36,768 nt of DNA from Thermoproteaceae archaeon (GTDB lineage: Archaea; Thermoproteota; Thermoprotei; Thermoproteales; Thermoproteaceae). A program made the translations under genes and the position numbers. Position 1 is the first letter of the stretch, and the number at the start of each line of letters is the position of its first letter. Below the pieces are notes generated by a model, which saw nothing but the letters and a program-made list of their open reading frames with translations, was not told the origin of the DNA and did no database searches. The stretch spans positions 1 to 36,768 of the forward strand of contig JAJHRB010000006.1 of assembly GCA_020833025.1 (NCBI GenBank), given 5' to 3'. Of the stretch, positions 1 to 8,239 are shown in pieces.

Positions 1-317
1 ATCAGCTGCAGCTCTATCTTAACAGTGTCGGGAACGCGAATTGTCATCAGGCGCCTGAGCACTCTCTCGGAGGCCTCTATGTCTATGAGCCGCTTGGATA
101 TCCTGAGCTCCCAGTGGTCGAAGGTGTGGTACCCCTGTCCCGAGGGCGCCCTCCTGACGGTCACCGTCAGGCGGCGCGTCGGGAGCGGTATTGGCCCGCT
201 GACCCCGACGCCCATCTTCCTAGCCAGCTCCACTATCTCCCTTGCAACCCTGTCGACGTCTGCCGGGTTGGTGCCGTAGAGCCTGATTCTGACCTTCCTG
301 CGCGCTGCAAGCGCCAT
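1..317 (-). CDS. rps10: 30S ribosomal protein uS10 (3' end cut by window edge)
   Basis: Small-subunit ribosomal protein of the 30S head. The minus-strand translation begins MALAARRKVRIRLYGTN and continues through PADVDRVAREIVELARKMG, the PLPTRRLTVTVRRAPSG loop and the HFDHWE-like stretch TFDHWELRISKRLIDIE, which is the classic S10 fold order. About 105 residues are visible and the frame runs off the window edge; archaeal uS10 is about 102-106 residues, so only the last few residues are missing. The ATG at 315-317 has a TATA box centred about 24 nt upstream, so the mRNA is probably leaderless. It lies 77 nt downstream of prf1 on the same strand, so it may also be read from the prf1 transcript. 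Family assignment is secure. Confidence 0.95.
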   Translation of the reverse strand, partial: MALAARRKVRIRLYGTNPADVDRVAREIVELARKMGVGVSGPIPLPTRRLTVTVRRAPSGQGYHTFDHWELRISKRLIDIEASERVLRRLMTIRVPDTVKIELQL

Positions 318-336
318 GACTGCCCCTGTCCCGGGC

Positions 337-345
337 TTAAAAAAT
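337..345 (-). promoter_or_regulatory. TATA box of rps10
   Basis: AT-rich element reading ATTTTTTAAG on the minus strand, centred about 24 nt before the rps10 ATG. Confidence 0.6.
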
Positions 346-394
346 GCTGTCGGGGTGACGCATTCCTTTCAACTGCCGAGGGCCAGGTCGCCCG

Positions 395-1558
395 CTACGT
401 CTTGGCGGCTTGCGCCTGTAACTGCTGCTCCAGGATCCAGACGGGCGCGGATAGAATGGCGACATACCCGCCGAAGGCCTGCACGAGAGTTTTGCTCTCC
501 TCGACCTCGCGCGGCACGACCTCTATCCTCGCGCCGCGCCTCTCCGCGAGCATCGCGACCTCCAGCACGGCATCCTCGCCCAGCTCCTCGGCGACGATAA
601 CGACGTCCGCAATGCCCATCTCGAGCGCTCTCAAGGCCCTCTCCCTGCCGTGAACTATATAGTCGCTCTTCTTCACGGCGTAGTACATCACCCTGTCCAT
701 TGTCTCCTTGGCGCGCACGTACTCGCTCTCCCTCAAGTGCTCTCGCGCGTTCCTGATTGCCTCGATGACGCCGTACTCGTTGGCGCAGCAAGCCGGGACT
801 ACCGCTAACACGAGCCCCTTGAGGCGGTAGTCGAGACCACCCGCCTCGAGGAACTCCTCCTTCGTGGGGCCGGGCCCTGCCACAATAATTCCCTTCAGCG
901 ACGGCATGTGCAGGAAGATCTTGTTTGCCTCCTCGGCGACGAGCTTGTAGAACGTCTCGGCGAGGTGCTCGATCTGTCTCTTGAATCTATTGGCCGACTG
1001 CCCGCCCGCGTGGTGCTTTCCCGGGACGAAGAACTCAACGGTCTTCACGACCTCCCACCTGCTCCCCCGCAGCAGCGCTATCACGGCCTCGCCCCGCTCT
1101 ATTACAACTATGCCGTAAGCCGCGCCGGCGTGCAGCTGGTCTTCGAGGATCTCCGTGTGGAACGCCGTGTCGCAGATGTACTTGAATGTGTATATCGGCT
1201 GCGGCGGCACAATGACGTAGTACACCCAGTCGTAACTCCCGGGGCTCTCCATGTGAAAGCCGGCAAACAGCGCCATGCCGCTCTCCGGCGCCTTTGCCTC
1301 TCCCTTGAGGTTATTTACTATTCTCTCCAGCGCGTCTTGAACGTGAGTCCGCGTCGTCTTGTCCTTTATGTTAGACGCCGTGGCCCACTCCGACCGCAAG
1401 AAGCTCAGCACGTCCGGAATGGGCCTCTCGGTGTTGATGTACAGCGTTATGAGCGTCGTCGCGTAGCCTCTGAACTTCTTCAGCAGATTGATAAACGCCC
1501 TGAGCTCTACCGGCCTCTTTATGTAGTAAACTCCATTAGGCGGCCTGTTAAGGTGCAT
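395..1558 (-). CDS. prf1: Peptide chain release factor aRF1
   Basis: Class-1 release factor that reads all three stop codons and triggers peptidyl-tRNA hydrolysis. The 387-residue product has the usual archaeal length and order. The N domain carries TASNIKDK at residues 60-67 and the stop-reading YxCxxxF motif (YICDTAF, 127-133). The M domain carries the catalytic GGQ at 185-187 (HAGGQSANRF). The C domain follows. The odd point is that the normally near-invariant NIKS is NIKD (N63-I-K-D66): the lysine is kept but the serine is replaced by aspartate. The ATG at 1556-1558 has a TATA box about 27 nt upstream, giving it its own promoter even though it lies 57 nt behind rad50. Confidence 0.95.
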   Translation of the reverse strand: MHLNRPPNGVYYIKRPVELRAFINLLKKFRGYATTLITLYINTERPIPDVLSFLRSEWATASNIKDKTTRTHVQDALERIVNNLKGEAKAPESGMALFAGFHMESPGSYDWVYYVIVPPQPIYTFKYICDTAFHTEILEDQLHAGAAYGIVVIERGEAVIALLRGSRWEVVKTVEFFVPGKHHAGGQSANRFKRQIEHLAETFYKLVAEEANKIFLHMPSLKGIIVAGPGPTKEEFLEAGGLDYRLKGLVLAVVPACCANEYGVIEAIRNAREHLRESEYVRAKETMDRVMYYAVKKSDYIVHGRERALRALEMGIADVVIVAEELGEDAVLEVAMLAERRGARIEVVPREVEESKTLVQAFGGYVAILSAPVWILEQQLQAQAAKT

Positions 1559-1580
1559 GCAGCTGCAATCGCGCGCTAGG

Positions 1581-1590
1581 TTTTATATCT
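1581..1590 (-). promoter_or_regulatory. TATA box of prf1
   Basis: AGATATAAAA on the minus strand, centred about 27 nt before the prf1 ATG, in the gap after rad50. Confidence 0.65.
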
Positions 1591-1615
1591 ACACTCTCAC
1601 TTGTCGAGTGCCTGC

Positions 1616-3724
1616 TCACAGCCGTATCACGACGTCTGCCGCCTCCTCGAACTCGCCCAAGTGTGACGTCACGATTATCACGGGCACGACTGACGCGAGC
1701 TCTCTCACAAGCTCGACTACCCTCCTTCTGTGCTCTTCGTCTAGGTGCTCCGTCGGCTCGTCGAACAGCATGAAGGGCACTCTCCCTAGGAGGGCCCTGG
1801 CAAGCGCCACTCTCAGCGAGAGCGCGAGCAGGTTCTGCTCTCCCACCGAGAGCAGGCCGTGGTCTATGTGGCCAGCCTGCGTGTGTACTCTCACGACGTA
1901 GCGCCCATCGCTCTCGACAAGGCTTACGGACTTGAACGATTCCTTGTGCCTCAGCTTCAGAAACACGGCGTTTAGCTCCTCCGTCACTACTCTCAAGAGC
2001 ATCTGGCGTGCCAAGGGCTTTAGCTCCGCCAGCGCCGACCGCAAGTCTCTCGCTGCAGCGAGACTCCTGTCAAGTCTCTGCGCCTCGGCCCTCTTCTCCT
2101 CGAGCTCTCTGAGCACGCCCTCGAGCTCGCGGCCGAGCTCCTCGCTCTGGCGCCTCAACTCGGCAACTAGAGATCTCACAGACAGGTACTCCTCGTACCC
2201 GGCCTTGAGTGCAGCGAAGCGGGCCTCGGCCTCCCCAAGCCTCTCCTGCACGTCCCTGAGCTCGCGCTCCACGAGCGCCAGCCTCTTGCCAATTTCTCCT
2301 GCCCTCCTCTCGGCCTCTTCCTTTCTCGCCCTTGCCAACTCCAGCCGCTCCCTCGCGTCGCGCTCCCTGCTCAGCAGCGCGAGTAAGTAGGCCCTCCTGG
2401 ACTCGACCTCCCTTTTCCTCCGGTAAAGCGCCTCGAGCTCCGCGAGCCTCCTCCTCGCAGACTCCACGTCCACACCGGCGTACTCCCTGTACAGCTGGTA
2501 CTTCCTGTCGAGCTCTTCCAGCCTCCTCTCCTCGCCGCGCAGCGCCTCTAGCCGCTCCGAGAGGCGCCTCAGCTCCTCCTCCAGCGTCGCCACCTCGGCC
2601 TCGTGCCTCTTTATGGTCTCGCCCGAGAGCGGGGACCCGCAGATCGGGCAGCGGCCGCCCTCGGCGCGCCGTGCCAGCCTTATCACGTCCCTGAGAAGCT
2701 CGAGTCTCGACTTCACGACCGCGTGCGCGGCACTCACCTCCTCGACCCTCCTCCTGACCTCCGCCAGCAGGGCGGGGTCGTAGCTCCTGATCTCGGGCGG
2801 AATTCTCTCGGCCAGCGACACGAGCCTCTTGAGCTCCTGATACTGCGCCTCCACGTCCTCAATCTCGGGGAGCGACTTCAGCTCGTCCGCCGCCCTGGCG
2901 ATCTCTGCCAGCTCGCCCTCCACTGCCCTGAGATCTCTGTCCGCGTCGAGCACCGCTCTCGCGCACTCCTCTGCCTCCCTCTCAAGCGCCTCTCTCTCCT
3001 TGGCCAGAGACGCGAAGCGCTCTCTGAGCTCGACGTATGCCCGCTCGGCGCTCCTGTACTCAGACTCGATGCCCTGCATCTCCGCGAGCCTTCTCTCCGC
3101 CTCCGCGAGCCTCTCCGCCAGCGCCTTTATTCTCTCGCGGAGTTGCGCGGCTCTGCGCTCCAGCTCTTCAACCCTCCCCCCTGCCCGCTCGCGCCTTGCC
3201 CTCAACTCTCCTAGCGCGTCCCTCAAGATCTCGTCCAGCTTGTCAAACACGTCGAGGCGGAGCACGCGGTCTAAGTACTCCGGCTCCTGCAAGATTTTCC
3301 TGAGCTCCCCCTGCCTCACGTACAGCAGATTGCGGTACTCCTCAATGCCGAGGCCCAGCATGGATGTCACCGCGCTCGTTACCTCCGCGTCGCCCCTAGC
3401 GACAACGCCGCCGTTCACCGACAGGTAAGTTCCGGAGGACACGCTGCCGCTATCGCTGAACCTCCTCACCACGAGGACCTGGCTGCCGGCATACTCGATC
3501 TGCAGCCTCACCTCGCCGGCAGGAGTCCCGCGCCTGAGGTACGCGGACCACCTGCTGCCGACGCGCCTCACCCACTGCGAGCCGAAGAGCGCGACGGACA
3601 CAGCCTCCATTATGGATGTCTTGCCCGAGCCGTTGGGCCCGTGTATGAAGTTAACCCCCTCCCCGAACCTGAGGGCAGCGTGGGAGTGCGCCTTGAAGTT
3701 CAAAAGCTCGAGCCCCCGGATCAC
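1616..3724 (-). CDS. rad50: DNA double-strand break repair ATPase Rad50
   Basis: SMC-like ATPase that partners Mre11 in end recognition, tethering and resection. Visible in order: the N-terminal ABC half with Walker A GPNGSGKTS (about 29-37) and the Q-loop region YVRQGEL; a long charged coiled coil; a zinc hook CPIC at 359-362, near the exact middle; the returning coil; and the C-terminal half with the signature LLSVGEQNLLAL and Walker B FMLFDEPTEHLDEE. At 702 residues it is shorter than the roughly 850-900 typical of archaeal Rad50, because the coils are short. The signature reads SVGE instead of the usual SGGE. The GTG start overlaps the mre11 stop as GTGA, showing translational coupling. 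Confidence 0.95.
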   Translation of the reverse strand: MIRGLELLNFKAHSHAALRFGEGVNFIHGPNGSGKTSIMEAVSVALFGSQWVRRVGSRWSAYLRRGTPAGEVRLQIEYAGSQVLVVRRFSDSGSVSSGTYLSVNGGVVARGDAEVTSAVTSMLGLGIEEYRNLLYVRQGELRKILQEPEYLDRVLRLDVFDKLDEILRDALGELRARRERAGGRVEELERRAAQLRERIKALAERLAEAERRLAEMQGIESEYRSAERAYVELRERFASLAKEREALEREAEECARAVLDADRDLRAVEGELAEIARAADELKSLPEIEDVEAQYQELKRLVSLAERIPPEIRSYDPALLAEVRRRVEEVSAAHAVVKSRLELLRDVIRLARRAEGGRCPICGSPLSGETIKRHEAEVATLEEELRRLSERLEALRGEERRLEELDRKYQLYREYAGVDVESARRRLAELEALYRRKREVESRRAYLLALLSRERDARERLELARARKEEAERRAGEIGKRLALVERELRDVQERLGEAEARFAALKAGYEEYLSVRSLVAELRRQSEELGRELEGVLRELEEKRAEAQRLDRSLAAARDLRSALAELKPLARQMLLRVVTEELNAVFLKLRHKESFKSVSLVESDGRYVVRVHTQAGHIDHGLLSVGEQNLLALSLRVALARALLGRVPFMLFDEPTEHLDEEHRRRVVELVRELASVVPVIIVTSHLGEFEEAADVVIRL

Positions 3725-4905
3725 GCGCGCTGCTCGTAGAGCGCCCTCATTATCAGTCTGTAGGCCCCCTCTCTATTGCCGTCCCGCAGTAGCTCCATGG
3801 CCTTTATGACAGTCTCGGCGTATCCGCCGAGCCTCTCCCTCACCAGGCGCCAGAGCTCCTCGTACGCCGCGCCGCCCCTCGCGCCCGGCTCGCGCCGCGG
3901 CGCGGACTTGTAGACGGCGTCAACGTAGAGCGCCCTCGAGAACGCCGACGCTATCTGCCCCGCCCTCACGCCGCCATCCGGGGCCCCCCATATCTCGATC
4001 CGTATCACCGCGCCGTCCCTGTCAAACGCCCTCACAGACTCGTCTATCGCGCGCAGCAGATCCTCCCTATCGCGCACGAAGAGCCTGAGCCTGTACATCG
4101 GGCGCCTCGCGGGCAGCGGAATCGACTTGACCGACACGCCCCTCCCGGCGATATCCAGCAAGACGGCGCCCTTCTGCGCCGCGCTCTGGACTCTCTCGAA
4201 CCTCCCCGCGTAATTCCACGTCTCGAACTCGCCGGCGTCCCACAGCTCTAGCGAGCCGGCCCAAACCGCGCCCACCGGGTGCGTGAGCATGTGGTCGTGC
4301 ACGTGGCCGGCCGCAATGTGCAAGTAGCGCACGCCGCGGAACACCTCTGCCGGCATGGTGTACTCATCCGCCTCGGCTGGATACCTAGCCCTCACGCCCT
4401 CGATTGCCTGGTGTATTGCCAGCACGCAGTTGGGAGGCGCCTTCTGGAGGGCCCTCTTGTACTCGCCGGCGTAGGCCCTCGGCGTGGCGCACGCGCCGAA
4501 CACGTGAACGCCGCCTGCGTCCGCAGCCTCCCAGCACAGCAGCCTTATCACGCCGAGCCTGTCAAGGAGGCTCAGCACTGTGTCGTGCGGGCCGCACCGC
4601 TGGGCCTGGCAGTCTCCTGCCTCTGCCCTGTACCTCACGTAACTGAAGTCGTGATTTCCGCCCACGACGTAGATCGGCACGCCGATCTCTCTGACGGCCT
4701 CGACGAACCTCACGACGGACCTCACGGGAGGCCTTCTCGAGTCAAACAGGTCTCCTGTGATGAGCACTGCGTCTGCCCCCCTCCCAAGCCTGACGGCATC
4801 CTCAAGCGCCCTGTAGTAGTCCTCCTCGCGCGCTTGCAGCTGGTACTGCGCGCGCCCGAGGTGGGCGTCTGAGATGTGGAGGATTTTCACGGGCGCCAGC
4901 GTCAC
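3721..4905 (-). CDS. mre11: Mre11 nuclease
   Basis: Metallophosphoesterase nuclease of the Mre11-Rad50 complex, giving 3'-5' exonuclease and endonuclease activity at DNA ends. Metal-binding motifs are all visible in order: ISDAHLG (motif I), ITGDLFDSRRPP (II), GGNHDF (III), LAIHQ (IV) and AAGHVHDH (V). The 394-residue length is normal. The C-terminal part, rich in Arg and Ala, should hold the Rad50-binding helices. The GTG start overlaps the herA stop (GTGA, 4902-4905), and its own stop overlaps the rad50 start in the same way. An alternative in-frame GTG five codons in (before KILHISD) is possible, but the coupled start fits the operon pattern better. Confidence 0.95.
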   Translation of the reverse strand: MTLAPVKILHISDAHLGRAQYQLQAREEDYYRALEDAVRLGRGADAVLITGDLFDSRRPPVRSVVRFVEAVREIGVPIYVVGGNHDFSYVRYRAEAGDCQAQRCGPHDTVLSLLDRLGVIRLLCWEAADAGGVHVFGACATPRAYAGEYKRALQKAPPNCVLAIHQAIEGVRARYPAEADEYTMPAEVFRGVRYLHIAAGHVHDHMLTHPVGAVWAGSLELWDAGEFETWNYAGRFERVQSAAQKGAVLLDIAGRGVSVKSIPLPARRPMYRLRLFVRDREDLLRAIDESVRAFDRDGAVIRIEIWGAPDGGVRAGQIASAFSRALYVDAVYKSAPRREPGARGGAAYEELWRLVRERLGGYAETVIKAMELLRDGNREGAYRLIMRALYEQRA

Positions 4906-6737
4906 GAGTGCCTTATTACCTCCACTGCCTCCTCAAGCGCCTTGTAGATGTGAGCGCACGGCCTCCCCGCGCCGCAGGCGTTGCACACGGGCCTCCCGTT
5001 GTCTATGACCACGGCGACCTCCCTATCCCCGTCGAGGAGCGTCACCACCACGCGCCCCCCCTCGCGCGCCTTTCTAAGCGTCTTCAGCCTCGCGGCGGTG
5101 ATTGTGATGTCCGGAGTTGGCAGCGAGCTGTAAAGCCTGCGCCACAGCTGCACCGCGCCGAGGGCCTTGCTCGGCCTCCACGCCGCGTCGAGGTCTATGT
5201 CCGCGCCGCCGTAATCGAGCGTCCTGTCTCTCAGCTTGATGACAGTGGGCACTCTGACCACCGGGCCCAGCACGACTGCCTCGCCCACGTCAAGCCCGGG
5301 CAGGTTCTCGAGGAACTCCTGCGCCAAGAGCTCGCTGCTATCTCTGATCGCCTCCTGGTCCTTTGGATTTATTACACGCATTATTACCTGGCTCTGGCAC
5401 TGGCTCATTATGTCGGCGTCCACCTTGCTGGGCCTCTGGCTCACTACGACCAGGTACACCCCGAACTTCCGACCCTCGAATGCCACTCTGCTTAGTATCT
5501 CGTAAGACTTTGTCCGCCTCAGCGCCTTCGGGGGCGCGAATCTGTGCGCCTCCTCCACGAAAACGACGACGGGCCACGGTATCTTGGCCCCCCGGAGCGA
5601 CCTCACGTGCCGCACCCTCGCGCTGAAGACCCGCGAGAGTAAGTGGTACACGACGTAGTCCTGAACCTCCTCGTTAACGCCGGCGAGGTTGACTATGGTC
5701 ACGTCCGCGAGGACCCGGGACAGCGGCGTTGACCTCGACGAGAACACGCCAAGCCTCCTCAGCCTCCTCAGGTACGTCAGGGCGCTGAATATTGCGTGCC
5801 GGTCCCTTCTCGCGAGCTGCATCAAGTCATCCCTCACGAAGTCCGAGGCGGCCCCCAGCTGGTGGAGTAGCTTGTTGAGCGCTGCCTCGCCCCGCAGCGC
5901 CGTCCGAAGCACGCCCTGCATGAACGAGAGGCCGGCTGGCCTGCCGAGAGTCTCGCGCGCCTTGCGCGCGCACGCCCACGCCAGGTATATCGCGTACCTT
6001 ATCTTCTTGGCTCCGGCGGGCACCCCGGCGGCGTTTGCAATTGCGTCGGGGTCGCTGTCGAGCACGCCTATTCTGTACGTGACGTCGCCGGCGTGCTGCC
6101 TCGAGACTCTAACCACAATCGCGGAGAACGGGCCGAGTCTGTGCACGCTGTCCCGGATTGGCACGTACTCGCCGTGCGGGTCTACCACGACGACCTTTGC
6201 GCCCCTCTTGACCAGCTCCTCTACAAGCACCACGGAGAACCACGTCTTGCCGCTGCCTGTTGCCGCTATGACTGCCACGTGGCGCTTTATGCCGTTAACG
6301 TCCAGGCATATCTCGATATCCCTGCTGACAAGCCTCCCGACGCAGAGACCGCGCTCCACCTTGAAAATCTCGCGCAGCTCCGCGTCCTCGGCCGCGTAAA
6401 CGGGGGCCCCCACTCTCGGCGGGTATTTCGGCTGTCTGAGCTCGCCGTCATGCACGTACCCGAGGACCCTGACCCTCGCAATTTGAACCTCCAGGATGTT
6501 GCTCGCAACCTCCCTGATCACGCTATACAGAGACATATCTCTCTTGGCCGAGTAGGGGCTCCTGAAAATCCTCACCACCTGGCCGAGCAGCCTCACATTG
6601 AGGTACTCATTGGCGTGGCTGTCGTACTCCACGTGCTCGACCGTGACGTAATCGTACAGGCTGACGGGTCTCTCTGGGTCGAGCGTTGCGATGAACTCAA
6701 GCGGCGAGCTCGCCGATATTACATAGCCAATTCTCAT
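4902..6737 (-). CDS. herA: DNA translocase HerA with C-terminal SWIM-like zinc motif
   Basis: Hexameric FtsK/HerA ATPase that drives DNA into the NurA nuclease during end resection. The N-terminal HAS-barrel-like region (MRIGYVISASSPLEF onward) is followed by Walker A AATGSGKTW, the strand VVVDPHGEY, and the Walker B region VVVFVEEAHRFAPP with an arginine-rich tail (VSQRPSKVD). The ATG at 6735-6737 is chosen because it follows the nurA stop by 4 nt; the frame stays open upstream into nurA. At 611 residues it is about 100 longer than typical archaeal HerA. The extra C-terminus ends in CNACGAGRPCAHIYKAL (C585, C588, C594, H596), resembling a SWIM zinc finger (CxC...CxH) but with CxxC spacing. 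That extension is the unusual feature. Confidence 0.93.
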   Translation of the reverse strand: MRIGYVISASSPLEFIATLDPERPVSLYDYVTVEHVEYDSHANEYLNVRLLGQVVRIFRSPYSAKRDMSLYSVIREVASNILEVQIARVRVLGYVHDGELRQPKYPPRVGAPVYAAEDAELREIFKVERGLCVGRLVSRDIEICLDVNGIKRHVAVIAATGSGKTWFSVVLVEELVKRGAKVVVVDPHGEYVPIRDSVHRLGPFSAIVVRVSRQHAGDVTYRIGVLDSDPDAIANAAGVPAGAKKIRYAIYLAWACARKARETLGRPAGLSFMQGVLRTALRGEAALNKLLHQLGAASDFVRDDLMQLARRDRHAIFSALTYLRRLRRLGVFSSRSTPLSRVLADVTIVNLAGVNEEVQDYVVYHLLSRVFSARVRHVRSLRGAKIPWPVVVFVEEAHRFAPPKALRRTKSYEILSRVAFEGRKFGVYLVVVSQRPSKVDADIMSQCQSQVIMRVINPKDQEAIRDSSELLAQEFLENLPGLDVGEAVVLGPVVRVPTVIKLRDRTLDYGGADIDLDAAWRPSKALGAVQLWRRLYSSLPTPDITITAARLKTLRKAREGGRVVVTLLDGDREVAVVIDNGRPVCNACGAGRPCAHIYKALEEAVEVIRHS

Positions 6738-6741
6738 GCAC

Positions 6742-8037
6742 TCACGGGCCCAATGCCATCCTGACCCTCCTGGCCACGTCCATGTCCGCGCTCGCCGCAA
6801 CCCTCCTAATGTAGGCCACGTACTCCGAGATCTGGCGCGAGCTGAATGACGCTATCACGTGCGCGTACCAGAGCCACGTGTTGTAGTGAACCGGGTCTCT
6901 GTACTGCTGGGCCAGAATGCCCGCAACATCGCCCACCCCGGCCGTGAGGCAGAATGCCTTCGCGGGAGTCCCGTCGAACATCCGGGACCCGTAGGCCGGC
7001 ACCTCGACCAGTAGCGGCGTGTCGCTGTCGTTGAGCTTGATGTAGAGAAGGTAAAGCTTTGGTACTGCCTCGAGCGCCTCTCGTAGCGCCTCCGCCATAC
7101 CGGCAGCGCCGTCCCCCTGCGGCCTAAATACCGCCGAGTCCCTGAGCCTCTCCGCCGCGGCCTCGGAGAGCCTCTCCGCCGCCGTCAAGCCCCTGTAATT
7201 TAGATGCGCGTCGCAACACCCTAGGAGCATGGGCGCGGTGTAGCTGCCCGCCGGGAGCAGTCTGGCGAGCAGCTCTGAGTCTGTTATTGACTGGGAGAGC
7301 AGTAATGACACGAGCCTGGCGCTCTCGCGATCTAGCGACTGGGCCGCCTTGTAGAAATCTATCAACTCCCTTCTGTACTTGCGCAGCCAGAGCACTGAGT
7401 ACCAGAGGAGCCCTCTAGCGAAAACCCCGTCGCGGTACTTCTCGCTCAGCTTCTCAAATATTGCGTGCTCCTTGAGCAGCCTGAGACTCGAGTCCTTGGA
7501 GACAAAGACCAGCCTGACTCCGCGTCTCTGCGCGCTCGTGAGGAGCCTTGAGAGACTAAGCAGCGCCCTTGCGAGCTCCGGGGCGTGGTAGAGGCTCTGG
7601 AATTCCCGCGAGATTGCCAGGCTGCGCACGAGCTTGGTGACTCTGACGTAAAGCGAGCCGTCCGCCAGCAGCACCTTAATGTCGTGCTTCTCGATTGCCT
7701 TCAGCCCCGCGAGCGACTCCACCGTTATGAGATACGCCCACAGCAGCGGCGGAGAGTCCGCTATTGCTATGTCAACTAGGAACTCCCTCTCGATAAAGTC
7801 AGGCCCCACGGCAGCGGCTCTGGCCAGTACGACGTGGTGCCCGTTTGAGAGCTTGACTGTTACCGCGCCGCCGTCAACGCCGGCAGTCTCGGGACTCTCG
7901 CGCGGCGCTCTCACGCCGAGCGCAGGCAGCCTGCCAGCCAGCATCTCGATTGGGTACTCCTGCTCGAGACTGCTGGCTAAGTACTTGCGCAGCTTCCTAC
8001 TCACCTGCGACATGAACTCGTCGAAGAAATAGTCCAC
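6742..8037 (-). CDS. nurA: NurA 5'-3' nuclease
   Basis: Nuclease that works inside the HerA motor to make 3' single-stranded tails. The RNase H-like domain is marked by AGVDGGAVTVKL (the DGS/DGG acidic motif) and the later ADGSLYVR strand, followed by AHVIASFSSRQ near the C-terminus. The 431-residue length is at the long end for NurA. The GTG start at 8035-8037 has a strong TATA box about 26 nt upstream. This is the first gene of the nurA-herA-mre11-rad50 operon, and position supports identity: herA starts 4 nt after its stop. NurA proteins diverge strongly in sequence, so context carries part of the assignment. Confidence 0.88.
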   Translation of the reverse strand: MDYFFDEFMSQVSRKLRKYLASSLEQEYPIEMLAGRLPALGVRAPRESPETAGVDGGAVTVKLSNGHHVVLARAAAVGPDFIEREFLVDIAIADSPPLLWAYLITVESLAGLKAIEKHDIKVLLADGSLYVRVTKLVRSLAISREFQSLYHAPELARALLSLSRLLTSAQRRGVRLVFVSKDSSLRLLKEHAIFEKLSEKYRDGVFARGLLWYSVLWLRKYRRELIDFYKAAQSLDRESARLVSLLLSQSITDSELLARLLPAGSYTAPMLLGCCDAHLNYRGLTAAERLSEAAAERLRDSAVFRPQGDGAAGMAEALREALEAVPKLYLLYIKLNDSDTPLLVEVPAYGSRMFDGTPAKAFCLTAGVGDVAGILAQQYRDPVHYNTWLWYAHVIASFSSRQISEYVAYIRRVAASADMDVARRVRMALGP

Positions 8038-8057
8038 GATAAAATTTCACACGCTGT

Positions 8058-8068
8058 AATTTATAATT
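8058..8068 (-). promoter_or_regulatory. TATA box of the nurA-herA-mre11-rad50 operon
   Basis: AATTATAAATT on the minus strand, centred 26 nt before the nurA GTG. It is the only clear promoter-like element before the four-gene repair operon. The rest of the gap up to the divergent MoxR promoter (8069-8208) shows nothing I can name. Confidence 0.7.
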
Positions 8069-8208
8069 GCAGCTGAAGCTCACTATAGCAGAGCTCGCAA
8101 AAAGTTTCAGCGCTGTATTTACAACAGAGGCAGGGATCGCGGGCCCAAATACTCTGCGGGGCCCCGTGCCGAGCGCGCCGCAGCCGCGCGCGGGAGAGTG
8201 CCGGGAGG

Positions 8209-8218
8209 AAAAATTTTA
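8209..8218 (+). promoter_or_regulatory. TATA box of the MoxR-VWA unit
   Basis: AAAAATTTTA centred about 26 nt before the GTG at 8240. It fixes that GTG as a leaderless start instead of the in-frame GTG at 8198, which lies upstream of the box. Confidence 0.7.
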
Positions 8219-8239
8219 GCGGGGGCCGCACTGGCTGCA

